Shown piece by piece: positions 1 through 10,846 of a stretch of DNA of 64,000 bases. The stretch covers positions 62,001 to 126,000 of the forward strand of contig WTXG01000100.1 of assembly GCA_022496185.1 (NCBI GenBank), in the 5' to 3' direction. The translations under genes and the position numbers were made by a program. The stretch is from Multifurca ochricompacta. Lineage: Eukaryota > Basidiomycota > Agaricomycetes > Russulales > Russulaceae. Every line of letters begins with the position of its first letter. Position 1 is the stretch's first letter. A model generated the notes under the pieces. The model was not told the origin of the DNA. It did no database searches and saw only the letters and a list, made by a program, of their open reading frames with translations.

Positions 1-206
1 TGAGCTTTACGTGCAATGTTGTGGTTTGTGGACGGATCAGCCGGCGAGAGCCATGTCCGTAGCTTCTCTCGCAGCTCGTTTCCTATCACCGTGAAATGTT
101 CCTTCAGGTTCCACAACAATCGAATGTTCACAATAGAGGATTGGGATTACGAATGATTTTGATCCTCTAGTTCATTCGCCATTTGTTGAACTGCTGTTCT
201 GGTCTC
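1..206 (-). pseudogene. NACHT-type STAND gene remnant, segment 3 (before the P-loop)
   Basis: On the minus strand this stretch reads NELREKLRTWLSPADPSTNH in one frame. This matches the exon just upstream of the P-loop in the intact paralogue at 18861-22541 (there GRQLREKLRNWLSPPDPS). The nucleotide match to 21040-21210 is clear across the segment. The rest of the gene (NACHT and any repeats) would lie before position 1. The segment was separated from the gene's 5' half by insertion of Gyp-1, whose duplication gtctc is at 202-206. Its exon junction does not keep an open frame that I can find, so I treat it as a pseudogene fragment. The assignment rests on similarity to the neighbouring paralogue. 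Confidence 0.75.
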
Positions 207-936
207 TGTCCTGGATGCGCATTTTTGGCATCCCGGACCGATTGAAAACCATCCTGAGGGCATCACGCTATTGCGTGTCTTGCAGAGTCGACCTTCTTAG
301 ACTTAGATAAGATAAGGAGGAGTTCGGACTGATCTGACCCAGTCCACGTGATGCGAAGTAGTCGCTGCCCTACGCAGCAATGGACACTGATAGATACACG
401 CGGCCATTGTTTGAGTAATACAAATTAATAATTTGATTATAGAGTGATCTAAAGTAGTCTAGTATGTATTTTAGATAATGCCAGACCGGCAGAAACGATC
501 GCGTGTTAGTAAACAAGATGTGTCAGGGTACTTAAAAGAGTAAGCCACTGATAACTACTTAGATTTACATCACACGCTCGATTGGCTTTGGTATTTCGTA
601 GGATAGTACTAGAACGTATTTAAAGACACCCTGTAGCATGCTGCAGACCCCATCTTGTCCTCTTGGGGCTGTAGGTGCGGTTTATCTTTGTATTTACTCA
701 GGCCCAGCTAATCTTGTCCTCTTGGGGCTGTAGGCTCTTAGCAAAGTTCAATATAGGTCTATTCTTGCTGCATAAGCAAGGCAGAGTCCTCTGACTGCTT
801 CAAGCCTTACGCATGCATTAATCTCCGCGTTCTGGGCAGCTTTCTGACTAGGATATTTTCACCTCTAAGTTTTACTACGATCTTTACATCTAATCTAATC
901 AAACATAGCAAGCGCGGGATAGAAGCACCTGTTACA
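207..936 (+). repeat. Gyp-1 5' LTR
   Basis: Direct repeat of 9225-9954 with the same length, TG...CA ends and the duplication gtctc immediately outside. It contains two copies of the motif atcttgtcctcttggggctg about 60 bp apart (near 652 and 712), as do the other LTR copies of this family. Confidence 0.93.
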
Positions 937-1242
937 TTAGGACAAGATCCTCAACTTTGCATTCTCCCTCACGACAGGGCTGACGCGCTCACTAACAGCC
1001 AGACAGTCTTAGAGTAGTGACCCCCTGGGGTGGTGCTGGTGAGGTGCTTACTGTGTCAAGCCAATAATTCATAGCCTGCGTGGTGATCTCTGAAGCCCGA
1101 GTAGCGGTGACAGAGGTTGCTTGGTCATTAAGGGGTGTTATCGCGGGATCGCGTGCATCCTGATCACTGGTGCAGGATCTTCTACCAAGGAGTGTAAAAC
1201 CCGGTCAGACAAAGGGGGCCCCGCGAGAGCGGTGACAGGCAC

Positions 1243-1728
1243 TAGTGATGTGCCTGGCCCAGCTCAAAGCCGGAAGCTGGGCCAAGCCGGGCCTGTTTGG
1301 GCCGGGCCAAGCCAGGCCGTTGTGACGGCCCAGCAAGGGCTTTGGCCCGGCTCAGAGAAACTAAAAGCCAAAGCCGCCGGCTCAGGCCGTGGCTTTCAAC
1401 AGCACATACAAATGCATTAGCAATCGTCAAAATCAGTAGAAATCTTATCACAAAGTGGTTGATTTGGGTCACGTGATCATGTTTATCACGGCATTTCAAA
1501 CTTTTTCTTCGATATAGCTTTGCAATACGTAACACACTAAGTCATATTTGGATTAGCTGAACTATAACTACTAGTTATATGTCATAAAATTTTCTCTGCC
1601 AAAAGCCGCGGCTTGGGCCAAGCCATCTGTGGCGGCTTTGGCTCGGCCCAGACTTCAGGAAAGCTGGAGCCGCCTCAGGCCGAGCCAAAGCCGCGGCTTT
1701 TGGGCCAAGCCGGGCTGGAACATCACTA
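1243..1728. mobile_element. Small non-autonomous hAT element (MITE-like)
   Basis: Terminal inverted repeats TAGTGATGT...ACATCACTA flanked by a perfect 8-bp duplication, acaggcac (1235-1242 and 1729-1736): the hAT signature. Both subterminal regions are packed with GGCC-rich motifs (GGGCCAAGCC, GGCCCGGC, AAAGCCGCGGC) in both orientations, typical of transposase-binding subterminal repeats. The AT-rich middle has no transposase coding sequence. It sits in the Gyp-1 leader, so it arrived after Gyp-1. Small ORFs crossing it are chance readings through its repeats. Confidence 0.88.
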
Positions 1729-2340
1729 ACAGGCACAGAGAGGAGGCCGAACTGAACCATTTTAGGAAGCTCTTGGGCTCGTGTCCCCTGAGTGAAGAGG
1801 CAGGCAACAGGTCGAGAAGACTGAGCCAGACAGCCTTGGGCAACGCTACTTTTCTCATTTCATTTTCTTGGTACAATCATCATTGCCGCTGCATCGGGTC
1901 CGGATCTTTGAATCCGAGATCTATTGGCCAGCTTGATCGATCTACCCTTTCCTCCTGTGCTTAGCATTGCGCGGCACTTGTATCTTTGCTGTTAGTCCCC
2001 CAGATTTTTTGGACTGGCTTCTAGGAGAGAAGTCCACCCCCACACACATTACCGACTGTATTCGGTTTCATGCTCACACGCGCGATCGCACATTGCTTCA
2101 GCTTCTTGAGCATCCTCACGCTCTCCCTCTCCCATTTCTATTCACTCTCCTGAGACCCAACGTAGAGGTAGACAGACAACTAGACAGTTAGATCGACGAC
2201 CCAGGACAGCTACAGTCAGTGGACTTGTACTTGCACCCGCAAATGAGCCACTTCCTAGTCAGACTACTCCTGAATCGACTACTCCTGTCCCAGAAAGTTC
2301 TAGTATTTCCGCCCCTACTCCACAAATTCAAAGTCCAGAA

Positions 2341-3507
2341 ATGTCCGCACCCACCGCATCCACTTCCGCCTCTACCCTCTCCCGCGATGATGTTAACCGA
2401 GCGCTCCACGATATGGCGGTCACTGTTAGGGATTTAGCACGAGATGTGCAAACGCTAATGCAGCACCAGGCACAAGCTTCGGCATCTCCACACACCCTTG
2501 CTACTGGGAAGGATTCTACAGTAGCGCGCCCTGCGTCTTGGGATGGCAAGGGGACCTCAGTGGACGCGCGCCATTTTCTGGCAGCTTACCACAATTGGGC
2601 TCACTCACAGAAGAATAGTCTAAACGATTACAATGTGCAAACCCAAAAGTGGATTAGGAGAGATTCTGATTGGATCTTATCTGTCCTTAATCTTCTATCC
2701 AGAGACGCCCGGACTTGGGCTCTGCCGCATTTGGAAGAATTGAAGGCCGGGAGGATCCCTTTTAACCAAAGATGGGATAATTTTGAAAAGACATTCACAG
2801 AGCGATTTATTCCTTACAATATAGGGGAGGCTGCGCAAGAAGCGTTGAAGAAACTCAGACAGGGCAAGAATTCGGTTGCTGAGTACAAGGCTCGCTTTGA
2901 TGAGCACTCAGCTCAAACTGGCTGGTCTGCGACCGATCTGAAGACTCGATTCTATGACGGGTTGACAGATAAGATCAAGGACATCTTGGCCCTCATGCCA
3001 ACTACTCCTGCAATGCTAGAAGAGCTCGTCACTGCTGCAAATAAAATCGACATGTGACAGAGACAATGCGATGCAGAGAAAAGAGGGGTGATTACCACAC
3101 AAACCCAAACTCAGACTACGTGCAATCCCAATGCTATGGAGGTCGACGCTTCGAAGACTCAGTCAGGGGCTGGCACTAAGACGCTGCGCCAGTACATGCT
3201 GACTGATCTCAAAGGTAAATGCAAGGGTTGTGGGACCACCGCTCACAAGTATAAGCAGGGAAATCACGAGCGTGAGATTTGCAATTATTGTGGGAAGACA
3301 GGACACTGAGCTAATGTTTGTTATGATAAGTGGTCGGGTAAACCCAAAAAAGCAAAAGTTGCTGCCAGCACAGAAGCGGCGGCAAGTTCAAGTATGAGTG
3401 TCTCGGCGCCGTCAGACACCTCAGCCATTCAAAAGGAGAAAGCTGATTTGAAGGCGCAGGTAGAATCACTACAGAAAGAAATGGAGGCGTTGAAGGCGTC
3501 TTTTTAG
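2341..3507 (+). pseudogene. Gyp-1 gag
   Basis: Structural polyprotein of the element. An ATG at 2341 opens a frame of 238 codons containing a retrotransposon gag-type domain (RIPFNQRWDNFEKTFTERF, then the ...VAEYKARFDEHSAQTGW helix). A TGA at 3055-3057 interrupts it. The same frame continues to a nucleic-acid-binding knuckle region (CKGCGTTAHK and CNYCGKTGH), where a TGA at 3307-3309 replaces what should be the residue after the His. The frame ends at a TAG near 3505. Pol starts in another frame just downstream. The two TGA codons are most simply point mutations in a dead copy. Confidence 0.8.
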
Positions 3508-5149
3508 AAACTGTCTCAGTTCCAGCTGTGACTGAGACAGCATGTGTAAATAGTGTGTTTATTAATTCTGATTCCAATGTATTTACGAGCGTTCAAGAAG
3601 TTTCTGATACAACTGTCTGTGAAACGGCCTCTGTAGATAATGTAAATAGTTGTGTAATTGCATCAGATTCGGTCTCGCAGAAAATTAAAAATGTTTTCAT
3701 TGATGAGGCTGATTACTTAGATAAGATAACTGCATGTATTTTACCTGAGACGAAGCATGATACTCAGCATTTCCATATTTACGTTACATTGAGAGGAAGA
3801 AACCACCTATACACGACAGCAGCTATGGTAGATTCAGGGGCTACTGCACTGTTCCTGGACGAGAAATTCGCTCAGCACCGGAAGATGCTTCAAATCCCAC
3901 TTGATCATCCCATAAAAATTCATAATATTGACAGGACACACAATCGAGCAGGGGATATCACGCATTATGTATTGCTAGCGATTATAATAGGCCAACGGGA
4001 GGAGAGCCACCATTTCCTGGTCACAGACTTAGGACCAGAGAAAATTATATTGGGGCTTCCTTGGCTGCGACGTAACAACCCAAGCATCGACTGGAGCAAG
4101 GGTGAACTGATGATCGACTCCGAGAGCAGGATCGCTGAGGAGATCGGATCTGTCGAACGCATATCGGCTAGCCGTATGGAGCGCCGATCACTGTGTCGAA
4201 CCGGAGTCCTGGAGACACTGTCCGATCAAGTCTGGTGTCTAGCCGGCTATACATATTCACAGCAAATAGCCAAGCGTGAGAACTTGAAAAGGGGCAGTAG
4301 ATCTTTTGAGGAGATGGTACCCTCGCAGTACTGGGACTTCGCAAAAGTTTTCTCTGAGGAGGAATCACAGAGACTCCCTCAGCATCAACCATGGGATCAT
4401 GAAATAGATTTAGAACCAGGCGCTAAGATGCACTGGAAGACTAGGATCTACCCCATGGCACCGAACGAGCAAGCGGAGCTAGACAAATTTATTGATGAAC
4501 ACTTATGAAAGGGATACATAGTACCATCTAAGTCACCGATGGCCGTCCCTGTGTTCTTCGTGAAAAAGAAGGACGGGAAATTAAGACTTATACAGGATTA
4601 CCGTCCTCTTAACAAAATTACAATTAAAAACCGTTATCCGCTACCGCTTGCTGCGGACATCATTAACCGGTTGAAAGATGCTAGGATCTTCACCAAATTT
4701 GATGTCAGATGGGGATATCACAATGTCAGAATTAAGGAAGGGGACGAATACAAGGCGGCCTTTGCTACTAACCGTGGATTATACGAACCGTGCGTTATGT
4801 ACTTCGGTTTGACCAACAGTCCTGCCACCTTCCAGGCGTTGATGAACTCAGTCTTCGCTGACATGATTGCGAGAGGAGAGGTCGCAGTATACATGGATGA
4901 TATACTTATATTTTCATCTAACTTGGAGAAACATCAGAAAGATGTGCATAAAGTACTTAGCTGTCTCCAAGAGTATGACCTTTTCCTCAAGCCTGAGAAA
5001 TGCGAATTTGAGAGAGATCAAATGGAGTATCTCGGGATGATTATCCGTCCCGGAGAGGTCAGGATGGACCCTGCCAAGGTCCAAGTGGTCAGAGAGTGGC
5101 CGATCCCACAGAATTTGAAGGATGTTCGTGCCTTTGTGGGATTTGCTAA

Positions 5150-5740
5150 TGTTACGTCCGGTGCGGGACGTTCCACACGACTTGTGTGACAGCGTTCGTT
5201 CGTGTATCAGATAAGAGACCAATGGGTCCCTTGGAGTTATATGGGAGGAGTCAAAGTCAAAGAGGCTGTACTCTAAGACGATGTTGAGCGGAAAGTACCA
5301 GAAGTACTTGAGACGATCGAGTCAGAGCGTTCAAGGGGAAGTCCAGAAGACAAGCACCGATGTATTCAATAAGTCGAGTCTGAGGTCTACAAGGTAGCTA
5401 CAGTGGACTTATATATGTAATCGAATGAGCGTCTAAAGATAAGATAAGACGGAGTCATGTGGGCCCAAATATGTGAAAGCGGAGGGCGTAAAGCCTAGCT
5501 TCTGATAGGGAATTAAGTAAGTGTCCGGTCATAGAGATAAGGGATAAGAGATAAGAGATACGAAGGCCAAACATGAGTACAGTAATGTCAACAAGGTCAA
5601 AGGCAGTCACGGGGATGGGAGTAGGGCACGTGATGGGTCCCAGGAAGGGGACGTAATCAAGAAGTGGAGAGTTGGTGGAAGGGAAGGGTCGTCATTGGGG
5701 AGAGTGAAGAAAATCGGCTCGCTAGGCAGGGGTCGTAACA
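5150..5740 (-). mobile_element. Solo LTR of Gyp-2, inserted in Gyp-1 RT
   Basis: 591 bp, starts TGTTACGTCCGG and ends GTCGTAACA on the plus strand. It is an inverted copy of the Gyp-2 LTR seen at 59415-60004. Perfect duplication gctaa at 5145-5149 and 5741-5745. Only one LTR and no internal sequence is present, so it is the product of LTR-LTR recombination. Confidence 0.92.
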
Positions 5741-6804
5741 GCTAACTTCTATCGACGCTTCATTAAGGACTTTGCTGGTATAGCACGTCCTTTACATGAC
5801 CTGACTAAGAAAAATATCCCATGGCAATGGGGCGATGTGGAGATGAACGTGTTCGCAGCACTGAAGGCATGCTTCATAGAAAAGCCAATATTAGCAGTCT
5901 ATGATAGCGAGAGGCCAACGTGCTTGGAGACGGACGCTTCCGGATTCACTACCAGTGGAATACTGTCGCAGAAACACGACGACGAGCTATGGCACCCAGT
6001 CGCATTCCGATCCGAAGCAATGTCGGACGCAGAACATAACTACGAGATTTACAACTGGGAAATGCTCGCATTGATCCGAGCACTGGAGGATTGGCGACAC
6101 TTCCTTGAAGGACTATCTACCTTTGAGGTTGTAACTGATCACAAGAATATGGAATGGTGGGCTAGCATGCGCAACTTAACACGACGTCAAGCGCGCTGGG
6201 CCCTGTACCTCAGTAGATTCAACTTTGTGATTAGATACAAGAAGGGATCAGCAATGCAAGCTGATGCTCTTAGCCGATTCCCTACGGATCGCGTGTATGA
6301 CAGTGAGGACAACCGTCAGGTACAAGTCCTCAAGCCGGAACAGTTTCTCCAGGCCGCACGTACCCATTACAAGCCAGAGAGCTCTCCTCTCACAGATCGC
6401 ATCAGAGCAGCAGGTGCACGCGAAGCGGAAGTCATAGAGGGGTTGAAATCCCTATCCAGATCCGCTCCGCGCGCTCTTACTGATGGCGTTTCTCACTGGG
6501 AGGAGGAAGACGGTCTTGTTTATTACAAGGGAAAACTTTATGTACCCAATGTACCGGATCTCAGAAAAGATATTATTAAACAGTGTCATGATTCGGTTAC
6601 TGCAGGACATCCCGGTAAAAATGGGACTATAGAACTTGTCAGCCGTTATTATTGGTGGCCGCGTATGTCCACATACATCGCCAAGTATGTAGAGGGCTGC
6701 GATCGCTGTCAACGCTACAGGATCGACCAGCACCCTACGGCGCCTATACAGCCGCACGAAGTACCGGAGGGACCCTGGCAGATCATTGGCGTTGATCTGA
6801 TCAC

Positions 6805-7508
6805 TGTAAGGAAGGTGTGAGCGTTGGGCATGAAACCTTCGGCCTCCTCCACTTTTGGCTAACTCTCTGTACGAGCCCTGGACTATAAATTTTCTGATAT
6901 TAGGTCTCAATTTTTAGACACTCTTTACTATACTTCAAAGCGTTTAATGCATGGTGCCAGTTTCAAGTTTGATCTTATCAGCTACTTCATACTGTCTTCA
7001 CTCTGGGCCGGCTGCCCGTCCATCAAATTTTTCAATTTCTTCACCTCTCCGTCCACTTCTTACTATATGTTTTGTATGTTAACCGTCGCCTGAACTTCAC
7101 CGTCACTTCACCGTCACTTCACCGTCTTCAGGACCTGGTCTTTTCCTTGCTTGTCTCTTTCCTTCTTACCAAAATGGCCATCTTCGGCTTTTACTTACTA
7201 TACCGCTCTTTTCAAATCTGGACTCTCAAGAAGTATATAAAGGTATCTATACTGCTTGTAGTAGGGCCAGCAACCAGCAATCTAGCTTCTCTCTCTCTAT
7301 CTCTTTGTGTGCAAAGAACAGTTATTGAACAAGGCACAAGGTCAATCGGAACCATCGGCACTGTCATCAGTAACATTCAGCATGATCTAATGCTCATCGA
7401 CTTCATTGCGTCGCGCGGGCTCATCTCTCTCTTCCTCACAACTCACTGCTCACCTTACTCTTCAGGGAACAGGCTTTGCTTCGCACTCACCACGGATAGG
7501 CTCCGCAC
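6805..7508. mobile_element. About 704-bp insertion, probable solo LTR of an unplaced family
   Basis: It interrupts the integrase sequence GVDLIT-GLPSSQGKDA. The duplication atcac flanks it (6800-6804 and 7509-7513). It starts TGTAAGGAAGG and ends ...CTCCGCAC(A). A TATA-like gtatataaagg occurs near 7215, followed by a short pyrimidine-rich leader, as in an LTR. No internal coding sequence is convincing, and no second copy is in this window. It could alternatively be a different short insertion type with a 4-6 bp duplication, since the end bases are ambiguous by one or two positions. Confidence 0.6.
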
Positions 7509-7846
7509 ATCACTGGGCTTCCTTCTTCACAAGGGAAAGACGCAATTTTAACGATAGTGGACCACTATACGAAACAGGTCCACTTCTTCCCTGTGACCAG
7601 CGGCATCACGGCAGATGGTGTAGGGCAGATCTACTATAACAAGATCTTCCCGCTGCATGGGATCCCTAAGTCTATCGTCAGCGACAGGGGACCACAGTTT
7701 GCAGCACGGACAATGCAGGCCGCTTTAAAGTGCCTGGGAATAGATAGTAGTTTGACCACAGCATATCATCCTCAAGCTAACGGACAGGCAGAATGCAAAA
7801 ACCAAGAGATAGAACAGTATTTGTGTATGTTCATAGATAAGCATCA

Positions 7847-8433
7847 TGTTACAACCAGGGCCCAGCAGCCCTATCTTCTTTACCCTCCCCAACAGAGACC
7901 CCACTCGCCCACCGACCTTACACTTCCTCATTACCTCTCCTTCGTGGGATCCCTCACATGCACTGCTTCCATCCCCGTGACCGTTGTTTGGACCTGTATA
8001 TGTACTGTTTACCTATGCTTGCCCCCTTTATCTCGTTATCTTCTTATCTTATGACTGGACACTTACTTAGTTCCCTATCAGAAGCCAGGCTCTACGCCCT
8101 CCGCTTTTGGATATTCGGACCCACTTGACTCCGAGTTCTTATCTCATAGACGCCCACTGAATTACATATATAAGTCCGCTGTAGCTACCCTGTAGACCTC
8201 AGACTCGACTTATTGAATACATCGGTGTTTGTCTTTCAGACTCTCCCTTGATCCTCTGACTCGTCTGTCTCAGTGCTTTCGGCACTTTCCGCTTAACATT
8301 GTCTTAGGGAACAGCCCCTTCGACTTTGACTCTTTCCCTTGAAACTCCAAGAGGCCTTATTGGTCTCTTATCTGACACCCTTGAACCACGCTGTCGCACA
8401 AGTCGTGCAGAATGTCTCACACTGGACGTAACA
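7847..8433 (+). mobile_element. Solo LTR of Gyp-2, inserted in Gyp-1 integrase
   Basis: 587 bp, TGTTACAACCAGG...GGACGTAACA, same family as 37244-37827 and 59415-60004. Perfect duplication catca at 7842-7846 and 8434-8438. Removing it joins FIDKHH to QDDWIELLPTAEFVLNA, the normal integrase continuation. Short ORFs inside are LTR sequence. Confidence 0.92.
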
Positions 8434-9224
8434 CATCAGGATGATTGGATCGAACTATTACCCACTGCGGAATTCGTGTTGAACGCGAGATTGACATCCA
8501 CGACCGGCCACACACCCTTTGAACTACTCTACGGGTACATGCCGGACTTCACGATTCCAGCTGGGCGCCCTACAGGCATTCCCAGTTTAGACAAGCAACT
8601 TCAACAGCTCTGTCTTGCCAGGACAGATGCTGAGGCAGCGCTGCGACTTAGCAAAGAACGCATGATCGCTGGGCCAGGTTACCGCCAATCTTATCGCTTC
8701 AGCACAGGCGATATGGTATGGCTCCAAGCCAAGAACATTAAGATACACCAACCTTCTCAGAAATTAGGGCCAAAACAGATAGGTCCCTTTAAGATTATCG
8801 AGAAGATTGGCGATCTTGATTATTGGTTGGAACTCCTGGCAGCGCTGAGAATCCACAATGTCTTTCATGTGGATCGCCTTAGTCCCTACAAAGGCAACAA
8901 CGTTAATGGACTTATGCCGCCACTGCCTGACCCTGTACTGGTCGAGGGCGAGGAAAAGTATGAGGTTGACCATATTCGCAATGCAAAACTGTTCAGTTGA
9001 ACACTCAAATTCCTTGTGCGGTGGAAAGGATACGGCAAAGGGGAGGACTCATGGGAGCTGGCCAGAAACTTCAAGCTCACTCAGGAGGCTGTCAGAGACT
9101 TTTACGCTCGACACCCTGGTGCACCACGAAAGATAGCCATGCTCGCCTTCACATCCGCTCCATGGCAATTGCCACTTTATTTCACTGAGGCTTATGAGGA
9201 CGCAACGCCCTGAGAAGGGGGTAC

Positions 9225-9954
9225 TGTCCTGGATGCGCATTTTTGGCATCCCGGACCAATTGAAAACCATCCTGAGGGCATCATGCGATTGCGTGTCTTG
9301 CAGAGTCGACCTTCTTAGACTTAGATAAGATAAGGAGGAGTTCGGACCGATCTGACCTGGTCCACGCGATGCAAAGTAGTTGCTGCCCTATGCAGCAATG
9401 GACACTGATAGATACATGTGGCCATTGTTTGAGTAATACAAATTAATAATTTGATTATAGAGTGATCTAAAGTAGTCTAGTATGTATTTTAGATAATGCC
9501 AGACCGGCAGAAACGATTGCGTGTTAGTAAACAAGATGTGTCAGGGTACTTAAAAGAGTAAGCCACTGATAACTACTTAGATTTACATCGCACGCTCAAT
9601 TGGCTTTGGTATTTCGTAGGATAGTACTAGAACGTATTTAAAGACACCCTGTAGCACGCTGCAGACCCCATCTTGTCCTCTTGGGGCTGTAGGTGCAGTT
9701 TATCTTTGTATTTACTCAGGCCCAGCTAATCTTGTCCTCTTGGGGCTGTAGGCTCTTAGCAAAGTTCAATATAGGTCTATTCTTGCTGCATAAGCAAGGC
9801 AGAGTCCTCTGACTGCTTCAAGCCTTACGCATGCATTAATCTCCGCGTTCTGGGCAGCTTTCCGACTAGGATATTTTCGCCTCTAAGTTTTACTACGATC
9901 TTTACATCTAATCTAATCAAACATAGCAAGCGCGGGATAGAAGCACCCATTACA
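9225..9954 (+). repeat. Gyp-1 3' LTR
   Basis: 730 bp, preceded by the polypurine tract gagaagggggtac and followed by gtctc (9955-9959). Near-identical to the 5' LTR apart from mainly C/T and G/A differences. Confidence 0.93.
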
Positions 9955-9959
9955 GTCTC

Positions 9960-10113
9960 CTTTCCATCTAGTCGTATAACATTTCAGAATACCAGCACCG
10001 ACGACAACTTGTTCGGTCTATACCCACCATCAATAATCATCATCAACTTCCTTCACTCTCACGTCGACACCAGTCACTATCTCCTCGACCTCATGGGTAA
10101 CCTTGAACACTTC
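9960..10113 (-). pseudogene. NACHT-type STAND gene remnant, segment 2 (heptad linker)
   Basis: Between the Gyp-1 insertion and the solo LTR lie about 150 bp of the broken gene. Minus-strand FKVTHEVEEIVTGVDVRVKEVDD corresponds to the start of the heptad array of the intact paralogue (LKVTHSVDGKVDDVEDRV). Only about two heptads remain here against about 24 in the other copy, and the frame is lost before the splice junction. An intron corresponding to 21220-21278 of the intact copy can be aligned. Confidence 0.75.
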
Positions 10114-10841
10114 TGTAACAGGTGCTTCTATCCCGCGCTTGCTATGTAGATTAGATAAGATGTAGAGATCGTGGTAAAACTTAGAGGTGAAAATGCCTTG
10201 TTGGAAAGCTGCCCAGAATGCAGAGATTAATGCACGCGTAAGGCTTGAAGCAGTCAGAGGACTCTGCCTTGCTTATGCAGCAAGAATAGACCTATATTGA
10301 ACTTTGCTAAGAGCCTACAGCCCCAAGAGGACAAGATTAGCTGGGCCTGAGTAAATACAAAGATAAACCGCACCTACAGCCCCAAGAGGACAAGATGGGG
10401 TCTGCAGCGTGCTACAGGGTGTCTTTAAATACATTCTAGTACTATCCTACGAAATACCAAAGCCAATCAAGCGTGCGATGTAAATCTAAGTAGTTATCAG
10501 TGGCTTACTCTTTTAAGTACCCTGACACATCTTGTTTACTAACACGCAATCGTTTCTGCCGGTCTGGCATTATCTAAAATACATACTAGACTACTTTAGA
10601 TCACTCTATAATCAAATCGTCAATCTGTATTACTCAAACAATGGCCATGTGTATCTATCAATGTCCATTGCTGCATAGGGCAGCGACTACTTTGCATCGC
10701 ATGGACCGGGTCAGATCGGTCCGAACTCCTCCTTATCTTATCTAAGTCTAAGAAGGTCGACTCTGCAAGACACGCAATCGTGTGATGCCCTCAGGATGGT
10801 TTTCAATCAGTCCGGGATGGCAAAAATGCGCATCCAGGACA
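10114..10841 (-). mobile_element. Solo LTR of Gyp-1, inverted
   Basis: 728 bp, TGTAACAGGTGC...GCATCCAGGACA: the reverse complement of the Gyp-1 LTR. Perfect duplication acttc (10109-10113 and 10842-10846). It is a separate insertion into the same host gene, about 150 bp from the end of Gyp-1. Confidence 0.94.
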
Positions 10842-10846
10842 ACTTC

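Larger units (their letters stand above)
3528..9213 (+). pseudogene. Gyp-1 pol: protease, RT, RNase H, integrase, chromodomain
   Basis: Protease with MVDSGATALF (near 3825). TGA at 4506 in FIDEHL-KGYIVPSK, most likely from CGA (Arg). Reverse transcriptase from [17 protein letters not shown] to the active site VYMDDILIF (about 4890). A solo LTR splits VGFAN-FYRRF at 5150-5740. RNase H follows with LETDASGF and NYEIYNWEMLALI (5837 on). Integrase has its HHCC domain (HDSVTAGHPGKN...CDRCQRYR), is cut at GVDLIT by a 704-bp insertion and again after FIDKHH by a Gyp-2 LTR, with SDRGPQF and NGQAECKN visible between. The chromodomain EVDHIRNAKLFS(stop)TLKFLVRWKGYGKG ends the frame. Removing the insertions and one copy of each duplication restores frame continuity at all three sites. 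Confidence 0.88.
207..9954 (+). mobile_element. Gyp-1: full-length Ty3/Gypsy chromovirus with nested insertions
   Basis: Two 730-bp direct LTRs (207-936 and 9225-9954) begin TGTCCTGGATG and end near GTTACA. The element is flanked by a perfect 5-bp target duplication, gtctc (202-206 and 9955-9959). A polypurine tract (gagaagggggtac) precedes the 3' LTR. Order inside: gag with zinc knuckle, protease, RT (YMDD), RNase H, integrase, C-terminal chromodomain, which is the Ty3/Gypsy chromovirus order. Four insertions sit within it: a hAT element (1243-1728) and solo LTRs at 5150-5740, 6805-7508 and 7847-8433. Several in-frame stops make it non-functional. The two LTRs differ at roughly 20 positions by eye, mostly transitions and many at CpG. 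Confidence 0.93.

Noticed and set aside
1242..1964. Several ORFs rich in Ala/Gly/Arg around 1.2-2.0 kb
   Set aside because: They run through the GGCC-rich subterminal repeats of the hAT element.
3055..3309. TGA codons as programmed readthrough or recoded Trp
   Set aside because: Host genes here use TGG for Trp, and TGA interruptions are scattered and copy-specific, so point mutation is simpler.
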